Shown: piece after piece, positions 53,116 through 61,101 of the stretch | Position numbering within the stretch: position 1 is the first letter of the stretch | How the letters are laid out: each line of letters opens with the position of its first letter | Assembly (NCBI RefSeq): GCF_017742835.1 | Contig: NZ_CP072392.1 | Coordinates: forward strand, 893,388 to 957,387 | Origin: Aquabacter sp. L1I39 | GTDB lineage: Bacteria; Pseudomonadota; Alphaproteobacteria; Rhizobiales; Xanthobacteraceae | Length of the DNA: 64,000 bases | Reading direction: 5' to 3' | The notes under the pieces: generated by a model | What the model saw: the letters and a program-made list of their open reading frames with translations, nothing else | What the model was told of the DNA's origin: nothing | Database searches by the model: none | Made by a program: the position numbers and the translations under genes

Positions 53116-54143
53116 TGGCCCACCTGCGGCGGCACGCGGTCGGCCTTCGGCGGCAGAAAGGCGCGGTTGAAGACCTCGGCCGGGGTGGGCTTCTTCGGCA
53201 GTTCGAAGGCATCGGAGATCAGCGTGATGGCCGTCTCCAGCCGCGCATCGCTCACATCGCCAAGGCCAAGGGCGCGAGCCTCCGGCGTGTCGATGAGGGA
53301 CTTGTAGACATAGATCAGCCGGCGCTTCTCGATGTCCTTGTTGATGAGCGGCTCCTTGGCCGCCAGGAGCGCGATGGCCGCGTCCGGATTCTCCACCGTC
53401 TCCTTGATGGCGCGGTTGATGGCGCGCAAAAGGCCCTTCACCGCCTCGGGGCTGTCCTTGGCCAGCTTCTGGGAGACCATGATGCCGTTGGAATAAAGGT
53501 CGATGCCGGCATCGGAATAGAAGATCCAGCGGAAGTCCTTGTCGGGATCGAGCTTCAGCGCCACGAGGTTCATGTAGCTGGTGGCCGAGAAGATGGCGAT
53601 GGTGCTCACCTGCCCCTGCAGCAGCATCTGCTCCTGGAGGTTCGGCGCCACCTGGGTGATGGCGATGGAGCCGTAATCGAGCCCATTGGCCTTGGCGAGC
53701 AGCGGCAGCAGCTTGAAGGACGCCCCGCCCGGCGGCGTGCCGAGCTTGGTGCCGGCCAGGTCCTTGACGGTCTTGATCGGGCTGTCCGCCTTGGTGAGCA
53801 GGGCAAACGGCGCCTTGTTGTAGATCATATAGACCATCACCGGCGTCTCGGCGGGCCGGGTGGCGGCGTTCTGGATGACGGCATTGATGTCGCCGAAGCC
53901 GGCATCATAGACCCCCGACATGATGCGGGTGACGGTGGCCGCCGAGCCCTCGCCCTGGTCGATGGTCACGTCCAGATTCTCGGCCTTGAAGTAGCCCTTC
54001 TCCAGCGCCCAGTAATACCAGGCGTGCACGCCCTGGAGCTTCCAGTCCAGGGTGAAGCGGATCTTGGTGGGCTCGGCATGGGCGGCGGGGGCCGCACCGG
54101 ACAATAGCAGCGCGCCAAGCGCCGCCAGCAGCAAGCGTTTCAT
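53112..54143 (-). CDS. NMT1/THI5-type ABC binding protein 1
   Basis: Periplasmic binding protein of about 343 residues. The signal peptide MKRLLLAALGALLLSGAAPAAHA ends in a clear A-H-A site. Mature start: EPTKIRFTLDWKLQGVHAWYYWALEKGYFKAENLDVTIDQGEGSAA, followed by VYDAGFGDINAVIQ, DLAGTKLGTPPGGASFKLLP and WIFYSDAGIDLYSNGIMVSQKL. This is the SsuA/ThiY-like family for planar N- or S-compounds. The start at 54143 has AGGAG. It follows the permease gene and precedes the deaminase. A paralogue is encoded at 58174. Confidence 0.93.
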   Translation of the reverse strand: MKRLLLAALGALLLSGAAPAAHAEPTKIRFTLDWKLQGVHAWYYWALEKGYFKAENLDVTIDQGEGSAATVTRIMSGVYDAGFGDINAVIQNAATRPAETPVMVYMIYNKAPFALLTKADSPIKTVKDLAGTKLGTPPGGASFKLLPLLAKANGLDYGSIAITQVAPNLQEQMLLQGQVSTIAIFSATSYMNLVALKLDPDKDFRWIFYSDAGIDLYSNGIMVSQKLAKDSPEAVKGLLRAINRAIKETVENPDAAIALLAAKEPLINKDIEKRRLIYVYKSLIDTPEARALGLGDVSDARLETAITLISDAFELPKKPTPAEVFNRAFLPPKADRVPPQVGQ

Positions 54144-54190
54144 GAGCAACTCCTGGAAGGTGTTTATGTTTTTTGAAAATGCGGCCGGCT

Positions 54191-54964
54191 TCAGCCGACC
54201 GCGAAATCATCCTTGCGGCGCGCCCAGCCGATGACGCGGCCCTCGATGAGGGAGAAGAGCGCGTAGAGCCCAACCCCCAGCACCGCGAGCACCAGGAGGC
54301 CGGCAAAGACCAGGGGCACGTCGAAGGAGGAGGAGGCGATCATCATGAGATTGCCGATGCCCCGATTGGAGGCCACCGTCTCCGCGATCACCGCGCCCAC
54401 GAAGGCCAATGTCACCGACACTTTCAGCGAGGCGAAGAAGAAGGGCATGGTGCGCGGCAGCCCCACATTCATGAGGATGTCCATCTTGGAGGCGCGCAGC
54501 GCCCGCATCACGTCCTCCAGCTCCGGCTCGGTGGTGGCAAGGCCGGCCGCCACGTTCACCACGATGGGGAACAGGCTCATGATCATGGCGGTGAGGATGG
54601 CGGGGATGGAGCCCGCCCCGAACCACAGCACGAAGATGGGCACCAGAGCCACCTTCGGGATGGAGGAAAAGCCGATCAGCAGCGGATAGCCCGCATCATA
54701 GGCAAGGCGCGAGGAGCCGATGAGCGCACCCAGCGCGACGCCCGAGACGATGCCGAGGGCAAATCCCACCAGCGTCGTATAGAGGGTTTGCAGTGCATGG
54801 GGCCAGATGGCGGGGGCGCGCTCGATGAGGGTGGCCACCACCTGGGTCGGCCGGGGCAGCACGATCTCCTTGATGCCGAAGGCGATGCAGGCCAGCTCCC
54901 AGATGACGAAGAAGCCGATGATGACGGCCACCGAGGACAGGCGGCGGCGCACTTGGGTGTTCAT
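54191..54964 (-). CDS. ABC transporter permease
   Basis: Inner-membrane protein of 257 residues with six helices (first at about 10-30, VAVIIGFFVIWELACIAFGI). The EAA-like coupling loop is DVMRALRASKMDILMNVGLPRTMPFFFASLKVSVTLAFVGAVIAET. Family: SsuC/TauC/ThiX-type importers of taurine, sulfonates, pyrimidines and similar. It overlaps the ATPase by four bases and is followed by binding protein 1. Only one permease serves two binding proteins in this operon. Confidence 0.94.
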   Translation of the reverse strand: MNTQVRRRLSSVAVIIGFFVIWELACIAFGIKEIVLPRPTQVVATLIERAPAIWPHALQTLYTTLVGFALGIVSGVALGALIGSSRLAYDAGYPLLIGFSSIPKVALVPIFVLWFGAGSIPAILTAMIMSLFPIVVNVAAGLATTEPELEDVMRALRASKMDILMNVGLPRTMPFFFASLKVSVTLAFVGAVIAETVASNRGIGNLMMIASSSFDVPLVFAGLLVLAVLGVGLYALFSLIEGRVIGWARRKDDFAVG

Positions 54965-55776
54965 CGGGCGACCTCCACCGGTTCGCGCGCGGAAACGATC
55001 AGTTCGCGCAGGCGCTGGGTCAGGCTCACGAAGCCCGGCTCATAGGTCATCTCGATGCTGCGCGGCCGGGCAAACGGCACGTGGCAATCCTCAATGATCC
55101 GGCCGGGTCGGGCGCGCATGACGCACACCCGGTTGGCCAGGAAGCCGGCTTCCTTGAGATCATGGGTCACAAGGATGACGGTGGGCTTCCTGTCCAGCCA
55201 CAGATCCTGGAGAACGCCCCACAATTCCTCGCGGGTGAACTGATCGAGCGCGCCGAAGGGCTCGTCCAGCATGAGCAATTGGGGATCATGGATCAGCGCC
55301 CGGCACAAAGAGGCGCGCTGGAGCATGCCGCCGGACAATTGCCAGGGAAAACGATCGGCAAAGCCCTTCAGGCCCACCTGGTTGAGCAGGGCATCGGCGC
55401 GGTCGCGAAATTCGGTGCGGCGCTTGGCACGGAACTCGCCCCGGAAGGGCGGCACGATCTTCAGCGGCAGCATGATGTTGTCGCGGATGGAGAGCCAGGG
55501 CAGCAAGGTGGGGTTCTGGAATGCCATGCCCACCCGAACCGGCGATGCCCCCACTTCCCGGCCGTCCACGAACACATGGCCGGTGGTGGCGGAGATGAGG
55601 CCCGTCACCAGCTTCAGGATGGTGGACTTGCCGCACCCTGAAGGGCCCACCAGAGCGACGAAATCGCCCTGGCCGATGGTCAGGCTGGTCTCGCCCAGCG
55701 CGTGGACCTGATGTCCCTCCCGCCCATAGGAGAGGGTGACGTCTTCCAGCTCGACAAAGGTGCGCGGCGTGCTCAT
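54961..55776 (-). CDS. ABC transporter ATP-binding protein
   Basis: Cytoplasmic ATPase of 271 residues. Walker A GPSGCGKSTI, Q-loop GMAFQNPTLLPWLSIRDNI, signature LSGGMLQRASLCRAL, Walker B LLMLDEPFGALD and the switch histidine in VILVTHDLKEA are all intact. SsuB/TauB/NrtD-type. It overlaps the cyclic amidohydrolase gene by four bases and the permease gene by four, so transport and metabolism genes are interleaved in one transcript. Confidence 0.95.
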   Translation of the reverse strand: MSTPRTFVELEDVTLSYGREGHQVHALGETSLTIGQGDFVALVGPSGCGKSTILKLVTGLISATTGHVFVDGREVGASPVRVGMAFQNPTLLPWLSIRDNIMLPLKIVPPFRGEFRAKRRTEFRDRADALLNQVGLKGFADRFPWQLSGGMLQRASLCRALIHDPQLLMLDEPFGALDQFTREELWGVLQDLWLDRKPTVILVTHDLKEAGFLANRVCVMRARPGRIIEDCHVPFARPRSIEMTYEPGFVSLTQRLRELIVSAREPVEVAR

Positions 55777-57218
55777 GCGGCTTCCCCCGGTCGGTGGGCC
55801 ACCACGGCGGCCAGCGTCTCGTCGGTGTGGCGGGGGCTGGGGGTGCCCACGTCCTGGATGGTGTGCACCGAGCGGCCATGACCGCGCGTGTCCACCATGA
55901 GGGTGCGGTCCTTCATCACGAAGCGCCCGCGCACCATGGTGTGCACCGGCAGACCCTGCACCTCCCGCCCATGCCAGGGCGAGACCTTGGAGCGGGACTG
56001 GAGGGCCGCGTCATCGATGGTCCAGCGCCGGTCGAGATCGATGAAGGCGAGGTCCGCGTCGGCGCCCGACTGGATGGCGCCCTTGCGCGGATAGAGCCCC
56101 CACACCTTGGCGGGATTATAGGCGCTCCAGCGCACCAGATCCGTGAGCGCCATGCGCCCGGCCGCCACCTCGGTGAGCATGAGCGGGATCTGCGTCTCCA
56201 CGCCCGGGAAGCCGCAATCCACCGTCCAGATGTCCGTCCGGGTCTTTTCTTCCGGCGTATGGGGCGCGTGGTCGGTGGCGATCATGTCGATGGTGCCGTC
56301 CATGAGCGCGTCCCAGAGCGGGCCCTGGTTGGCGGCCTCGCGCACCGGGGGATTGACGCGGATGATGCCGCCCCAGCGGCCATACTCCTCCGCCGCCAGC
56401 ATCAGATAATGGGCGCCGGTCTCGCCCGTAATGTCCACGCCCCGCGCCTTGGCGTCCCGCAGGGGGCCGAGCTCGGCGGCGGAGGAGATGTGGAGGATAT
56501 GGATGCGGGCGCCGGTCCATTCCGCGAGAATGGCCGCGCGGGCCACCGCCTCCACCGCCACCACGGCGGGGCGGGAGGCGAGATGGGCAAGGGCATCGGT
56601 ACGGCCGGCCTCCACCAGGCGGGATTGGCGGCGCTCCATGATGGAATTGGTCTCGGCATGCAGCGAGACGCGCTTGCCCGTGGGCGCCACCACCTCGAAC
56701 GCCTCCAGCATGGCCCCCGTGGAGGGCGAGGGAATGCGGCCGAAGGTGTTGCCCATATAGAGCTTGAAGCCGATGATCCCGCCTTCCACCAGCGCCGGCA
56801 CGTTTGCGAGGCTCTCCTCGCCCAGCACCGCATAGAGGCCGTAATCCACATGGGCCTTGGCGCTGGCGATGGCGTGCTTTTCAGCCAGGCTCGCCGCGTC
56901 GGCGACGGTGGGAATGGTGTTGGGCATATCGAAGACGGTGGTGACGCCGCCGAAGGCCGCCGCCGCCGTGCCGCTCTCAAAGTCTTCCTTGTGGGTGTAG
57001 CCGGGATCGCGGAAATGCACGTGCACGTCGATGGCGCCGGGCAGGATGTGCAGGCCGGTGGCATCGAAGGTCTGCCGGGCGGCGGGCATGGCGTCTTCCT
57101 CGCCCACCGCCACGATGCGCCCGTCCTTCACCGCGATGGCGGCGGGGCGGATGGTCTCGTGGGTGACCACCTGCCCGCCGGTGATGACGAGGTCGGCGGG
57201 GAAATCCTGATCGCTCAT
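55773..57218 (-). CDS. Cyclic amidohydrolase (dihydroorotase/allantoinase type)
   Basis: Protein of about 481 residues. Metal-site motif DVHVHFRDPG (H66, H68), the carboxylated lysine candidate K152 in GIIGFKLYMGNTFG, then SLHAETNSIM, HILHISSAAEL and IATDHAPHTPEEK are in the right order for dihydroorotase/allantoinase-like enzymes that open or close cyclic ureides. The C-terminal part includes SRSKVSPWHGREVQGLPVHTMVRGRFVMKD. The start at 57218 has GAGGAGG; the frame to 57314 is a shadow of the SDR gene. Placed between the SDR and ATPase genes, it probably acts on a hydantoin- or dihydropyrimidine-like ring. Confidence 0.93.
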   Translation of the reverse strand: MSDQDFPADLVITGGQVVTHETIRPAAIAVKDGRIVAVGEEDAMPAARQTFDATGLHILPGAIDVHVHFRDPGYTHKEDFESGTAAAAFGGVTTVFDMPNTIPTVADAASLAEKHAIASAKAHVDYGLYAVLGEESLANVPALVEGGIIGFKLYMGNTFGRIPSPSTGAMLEAFEVVAPTGKRVSLHAETNSIMERRQSRLVEAGRTDALAHLASRPAVVAVEAVARAAILAEWTGARIHILHISSAAELGPLRDAKARGVDITGETGAHYLMLAAEEYGRWGGIIRVNPPVREAANQGPLWDALMDGTIDMIATDHAPHTPEEKTRTDIWTVDCGFPGVETQIPLMLTEVAAGRMALTDLVRWSAYNPAKVWGLYPRKGAIQSGADADLAFIDLDRRWTIDDAALQSRSKVSPWHGREVQGLPVHTMVRGRFVMKDRTLMVDTRGHGRSVHTIQDVGTPSPRHTDETLAAVVAHRPGEAA

Positions 57219-57228
57219 TCCGTCCTCC

Positions 57229-58020
57229 TCACAGCATGGCCCAGCCGCCATCCACCGGCAAATCGATGCCGGTGAGCTGGCGGGACACGTCGGAGGCAAG
57301 GAAGAGGCAGGCATTGGCCACGTCCTCGTCCTGCGTCACCCGCCGCAGCGCATAGTCAGCGGCGTGGCGCTCCATGGCCTCCTCCACCGTGATGTTCAGC
57401 TTGGCCGCCATGTTGGCGCACACTTTCTCGCGGAAACGGGGGCCGTCCACCATGCCGGGGGCGACGCAGTTCACATTGATATTGTGCGGTCCCACCTCCA
57501 GCGCGAAGCTCTTGGTGATGCCGCGCAGGCCCCATTTGGAGGCGGAATAGGCCATGCGCCCCGCCCGGCCGCGCATGCCGAAGGTGCCGCCCACATTCAC
57601 CACCTTGCCGTAGCGCCGCGCGATCATGCCAGGGAGCACCGCGCGCATGGTGTGGAAGCAGCCATTCATGTTGAGCGTGACGATGTCGTCGAACTCCTCC
57701 GGCGTCGTCTCCACGCCGGTCTTGCCGATGGGGCCGGAGCCGCCGGCAATGTTGACGAGGATGTCGATGGCGCCGAACGCCGCCAGCGTCTTCGCGGCGG
57801 CGACCTCGCAGGCGGCGGCATCGGTGAGGTCGCAGCCCAGCACGATCACCTCGGCCCCCTTCGCCCGCGCCTCCTCCGCCACCGGCCCGATGGCGCCCGT
57901 GTCGCGTCCCACCAGAGCGAGGCGGCAGCCCTCGGCAGCGAAGGCGAGGGTGACGGCGGCGCCCATGCCCTTGGCGGGGCCGGTGATGAAGGCGACGCGA
58001 TCTTTCAGCTTGAGGTCCAT
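57229..58020 (-). CDS. Short-chain dehydrogenase/reductase
   Basis: Cytoplasmic NAD(P)-dependent oxidoreductase of 263 residues. The cofactor loop is GPAKGMGAA, variant of TGxxxGxG, followed by LVGRD and the NIAGG motif. The catalytic tetrad is in VVNVGGTFGMRGRAGRMAYSASKWGLRGITKSFALE (Ser replaced by Gly-Thr region to be checked, Tyr-x3-Lys intact). The end QLTGIDLPVDGGWAML is typical. The start at 58020 has only a weak ribosome site. Substrate unknown; in this operon it could reduce a ring or an aldehyde product. Confidence 0.9.
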   Translation of the reverse strand: MDLKLKDRVAFITGPAKGMGAAVTLAFAAEGCRLALVGRDTGAIGPVAEEARAKGAEVIVLGCDLTDAAACEVAAAKTLAAFGAIDILVNIAGGSGPIGKTGVETTPEEFDDIVTLNMNGCFHTMRAVLPGMIARRYGKVVNVGGTFGMRGRAGRMAYSASKWGLRGITKSFALEVGPHNINVNCVAPGMVDGPRFREKVCANMAAKLNITVEEAMERHAADYALRRVTQDEDVANACLFLASDVSRQLTGIDLPVDGGWAML

Positions 58021-58075
58021 GGCACGTCCGGGGGTTCTTGATTGAAAGCAAGCGGGCGGCGCGGGGCACACCCCG

Positions 58076-58140
58076 CCCCTGCCCTCCCCCGTTGGGGGGA
58101 AGGTGGGGTTCGGCAGGGGCCGGCGCGCGGCGCGCCGGCC
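58076..58140. repeat. GC-rich nested palindromic element inside the catabolic operon
   Basis: Two adjoining structures in the 153-base gap between binding protein 2 and the SDR gene. First: CCCCTGCC pairs with GGCAGGGG (58076-58083, 58112-58119), enclosing CCCCC/GGGGG around GTT. Second: an 11-1-11 perfect palindrome at 58118-58140 (arms GGCCGGCGCGC and GCGCGCCGGCC). It has the look of the short intergenic repeats found many times in rhizobial-type genomes. Confidence 0.65.
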
Positions 58141-58173
58141 GGAGGTGAGGAGGAGGAGGTCCGTAACGCGGGG

Positions 58174-59238
58174 TCAGAACAGCTTCTTGGGCAGGTCGGC
58201 CACCGGCGGCAGAAAGGCCGGGGTGAAGACCTGGTCGACCTTGGGGGTCGTGGGCAGCTTGTTGGCATCCACCAGGATGTCGATGGCCTGCTTCAGGCGC
58301 ACCGGGTCCACATTGCCGAGGCCGATCTTGGCGATCTCGGGATGGTTCATCTCCGAGCGGAGCGTTGCCTCCAGGCGCTCCAGTTCCACCTGCGGCTTGA
58401 TAAGCGGCTCACGCTTCTGAACCGCCGCGACGCCGGCCTTGGGGTCCTTCAGCATGTCGATGAGGCCCTTGTTCAGCGCCCGCACCAGGCCCTTCACCGC
58501 TTCCGGCTTTTCCTTCACCAGCTTCTGCGAGACGATGATGGCGTTGGAATAGAGGTCCATGCCGTAATCGCCATAATTGATGTAGCGGATCTGGCTGTCC
58601 TCGATGCCGATCATCTTGGCCGAGAAGCGGATGGTGTTCACATAGCCGAACACGCCATCCACCTGGCCCTGCATGAGCATCTGCTCGCGCAGGTTCGGCT
58701 GCATGTTGACGATCTTGATGCCCGAGCAATCGATCTTGGCCAGCTTGCAGAAGGCGGGGAACAGCTTGAGCGCGCCGTCATTGGCGGCCCCGCCCAGCGT
58801 CTTGCCCACCAGGTCCTGCGGGGTCTTGATGGGGCTGTCGGCCTTCACCGCAATGGTGAAGGGGGGCTGGTTGAACATCACATAGACGGCGATGGGCGCG
58901 TCCTCGGGCTTCTTGGCCACCAGCTCGATGAGGGCGTTGATGTCGCCGAAGCCGGCGTCATAGGTGCCATTGGCCACCAGCGGCACGGCGGCGCCGGAGC
59001 CGTTCCCCTGGTCGATGGTCACATCGAGGCCCTCGGCCTTGAAGTATCCATTGTCCTCGGCGAGGAAGAACATGGCCTGCGGGCCCTGATACTTCCAGTT
59101 GAGCACCAGCTTGATCTTGGTCTGCGCCGCAGCCGGGGCGGCGGACAGCCCAAAGGCGAGCCCAAGGGTCAGGCCGGCCGCCACGGTAGCAAGCGCGCGT
59201 CGGGCAAGCGCACGTCGGGTCAGGGACTTGAACGGCAT
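58174..59238 (-). CDS. NMT1/THI5-type ABC binding protein 2
   Basis: Periplasmic binding protein of about 354 residues, clearly a paralogue of the product at 53112. The export signal MPFKSLTRRALARRALATVAAG carries arginine pairs before the hydrophobic core and ends near PAAAQ, possibly Tat. Mature start: TKIKLVLNWKYQGPQAMFFLAEDNGYFKAEGLDVTIDQGNGSGA, followed by TYDAGFGDINALIEL, DLVGKTLGGAANDGALKLFPAFCKLAKIDCSGI and YINYGDYGMDLYSNAIIVSQKL. The start at 59238 has AAGGGA. It lies between the isochorismatase-type gene and the hairpin element. It should share the single permease/ATPase downstream. Confidence 0.93.
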   Translation of the reverse strand: MPFKSLTRRALARRALATVAAGLTLGLAFGLSAAPAAAQTKIKLVLNWKYQGPQAMFFLAEDNGYFKAEGLDVTIDQGNGSGAAVPLVANGTYDAGFGDINALIELVAKKPEDAPIAVYVMFNQPPFTIAVKADSPIKTPQDLVGKTLGGAANDGALKLFPAFCKLAKIDCSGIKIVNMQPNLREQMLMQGQVDGVFGYVNTIRFSAKMIGIEDSQIRYINYGDYGMDLYSNAIIVSQKLVKEKPEAVKGLVRALNKGLIDMLKDPKAGVAAVQKREPLIKPQVELERLEATLRSEMNHPEIAKIGLGNVDPVRLKQAIDILVDANKLPTTPKVDQVFTPAFLPPVADLPKKLF

Positions 59239-59258
59239 CGGAAAAACTTCCCTTCTGG

Positions 59259-60011
59259 TCAAGGTTTGTCTTTGGTTTCTTGTTGTGTGAAGGCGGCCAT
59301 CAGCGCGTCGGCGGTGGCGGTGGCGCCATAGAGCAGGCGCACGAGATAGAGGATCGCGTCGCGCACATAATCGGGGGACGGGGTGGCGCAGGCATCTTCC
59401 ACCAGCACGCAGCCATAGCCCAGGAAGGACGCGTCGCAGAGGGTGGAGAAGACGCAGCGGTCGATATTGATGCCTGTGAACAGCAAGGTGTCGATGCCGC
59501 GATTGCGCAGCACCGAATCCAGCTCATTGTCCGTGAAGCCGCTGAGGCGGTGCTTGTGCACCAGGAGATCGCCCTCCTGCGGCGCCAGCTCCTCCACCAC
59601 CTCCGCGCCCCAGTCGGTGGCGACCGTGATGCGGCCACGCCCCGCGGGCGAGGGATCGCCATAGACCGGCCGCGTGCCGCCCGCCGAGCCCTTGGCCAGC
59701 ACCAGCGGCGGCAATTCGGCCACGTCCGCCCGCACGCCCCAATTGACGAACACCACCGGCACATCCGCCGCCCGCGCCGCCGCGGCGAGGCGGGAAATAG
59801 CGGGGATGACGGCCTTCAAGGGTGCCGGGTCGACGCCGGAGCGGGGGAACCAGCCGTCGGCGTGCAGAAAGTCATTCTGCATGTCCACCACCACGAGGGC
59901 GGTGGTGGAAAGGTCCAGTTCCGCCGGCTGAGGCTCCGCCGCGAAGGTGGCAAGGCGCTGCGCCGGACGGGGGCGCGCGAAGCTCAGGGTGCCGGGGGTG
60001 GAAGGGGGCAT
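59259..60011 (-). CDS. Isochorismatase-family cysteine amidase (RutB/biuret hydrolase-like)
   Basis: Cytoplasmic hydrolase of 250 residues, first gene of the operon. The catalytic triad can be placed at D43 (LVVVDMQNDFLH), K153 (LVHKHRLSGF) and C186 (TGINIDRCVFSTLCDASFLGYG). The motif set and length match RutB (ureidoacrylate amidase) and biuret hydrolase, which cleave the linear ureide formed after ring opening. That fits a pathway with the cyanuric acid hydrolase/barbiturase at the other end of the operon. I use the ATG at 60011 (MPPSTPG); an ATG at 60071 is possible, and neither has a strong ribosome site. Confidence 0.9.
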   Translation of the reverse strand: MPPSTPGTLSFARPRPAQRLATFAAEPQPAELDLSTTALVVVDMQNDFLHADGWFPRSGVDPAPLKAVIPAISRLAAAARAADVPVVFVNWGVRADVAELPPLVLAKGSAGGTRPVYGDPSPAGRGRITVATDWGAEVVEELAPQEGDLLVHKHRLSGFTDNELDSVLRNRGIDTLLFTGINIDRCVFSTLCDASFLGYGCVLVEDACATPSPDYVRDAILYLVRLLYGATATADALMAAFTQQETKDKP

Positions 60012-60116
60012 GGGCTGCTCACGAAACCTTGTCGCCGGCCCGGTCCGGTCCGTTCCGGTGCGCCGCAACATGATCCTTTCGTGACACAGCCTAGGCACGA
60101 TCGGTGATGCGATCCA

Positions 60117-60153
60117 TAGCCGATTTCGATACATTGCGTTGCCGAATAGGCTA
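60117..60153. promoter_or_regulatory. Candidate LysR site between the catabolic operon and its regulator
   Basis: Imperfect inverted repeat TAGCCGATTTCG - 14 bases - CGAATAGGCTA, which differs from perfect by one inserted base and one mismatch. It lies 28 bases before the LysR start and about 106 bases before the isochorismatase gene, the usual place for LysR binding between divergent genes. Confidence 0.5.
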
Positions 60154-60180
60154 CGAACTTTCGACCCCAGGGCAGCTCTG

Positions 60181-61095
60181 ATGCGCCACCTCCGCTTCCT
60201 GCGCTACATGGACGAAGTGGCCCGCACCGGCTCCATCCGCCGGGCGGCGGAGCGGCTGAACGTGACGCCCTCGGCCCTCAATCGCCGCATCATGGATCTG
60301 GAGGAGGAACTGGACGCCAAGCTCCTGGAGCGCCGCCCGCGCGGGGTGCAATTGAGCGCGGCGGGCGAGGTGTTCGTGGCCTATCTGCGCGAGCAATTGG
60401 CCGACGCGGAGCGCATGCGCTCCCAGATCGAGGATTTGCGCGGCCTGAAGCGCGGCACGGTGAAGATCGCCTGCAGTCAGGCGCTCGCCCACGACTTCCT
60501 GCCCCAGCAGATCGCCGCCTTTCGCAAGCGCTATCCGCTGATGAATTTCGAGGTGTCGGTGGCCGACCATGAGCGCGCCGTGGCGCTGCTCACCGCCTAT
60601 GAGGTGGACCTGGTGCTGGTGTTCCGCCCGCCCTTCGTGGGCGCGCTGCGCCTGCTCACCACCTTGCCCCAGCGCCTCGTCGCCCTCTTGCCCGCCGACC
60701 ATCCCCTCGCGGCGCGCACCTCGCTGCGCCTGTCCGACTGCACCGGCTATGCGCTGGCTTTGGCCGAGCGCAGCACCGGCGGGCGGCAGATGATCGAGGA
60801 GAGCATCGCCCGCTCAGGGTTGCGCTTCTCGGTGGCGGCGGAATGCAATTCCTTCGAGATGCTGCGCGGGCTGGTGGCCCATTGCGGCATGATCTCGTTC
60901 CAGATCGAGCTGGGGGCGCTGCCCGCCGCCATGCCGCCTGGCATCGTGGTGCGCCAGATCGACGACTTGGCCGGCGCCGACATGGTGCTCGCCCAATTGC
61001 GCGGCCGCAGCCTGCCGCTGGCGGGCGCACAGTTCGCCGAGCATCTCACCAAGGCACTTCGGGCCCTGGCGCCGCCAAAGGCCGCTTCATCCTGA
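60181..61095 (+). CDS. LysR-family regulator of the N-heterocycle operon
   Basis: Protein of 304 residues. The winged helix is MRHLRFLRYMDEVARTGSIRRAAERLNVTPSALNRRIMDLEEELDAKLLERRPRGVQLSAAGEVF. The effector domain follows at GTVKIACSQALAHDFLPQQIAAFRKRYPLMNFEVSVADHERAVALL. The ATG at 60181 is preferred over TTG 60139, which would add 14 residues before the domain. Divergent orientation and the dyad at 60117-60153 make it the probable activator of the nine-gene operon, with a pathway intermediate as inducer. Confidence 0.9.
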   Translation: MRHLRFLRYMDEVARTGSIRRAAERLNVTPSALNRRIMDLEEELDAKLLERRPRGVQLSAAGEVFVAYLREQLADAERMRSQIEDLRGLKRGTVKIACSQALAHDFLPQQIAAFRKRYPLMNFEVSVADHERAVALLTAYEVDLVLVFRPPFVGALRLLTTLPQRLVALLPADHPLAARTSLRLSDCTGYALALAERSTGGRQMIEESIARSGLRFSVAAECNSFEMLRGLVAHCGMISFQIELGALPAAMPPGIVVRQIDDLAGADMVLAQLRGRSLPLAGAQFAEHLTKALRALAPPKAASS

Positions 61096-61101
61096 GAAGG
61101 C

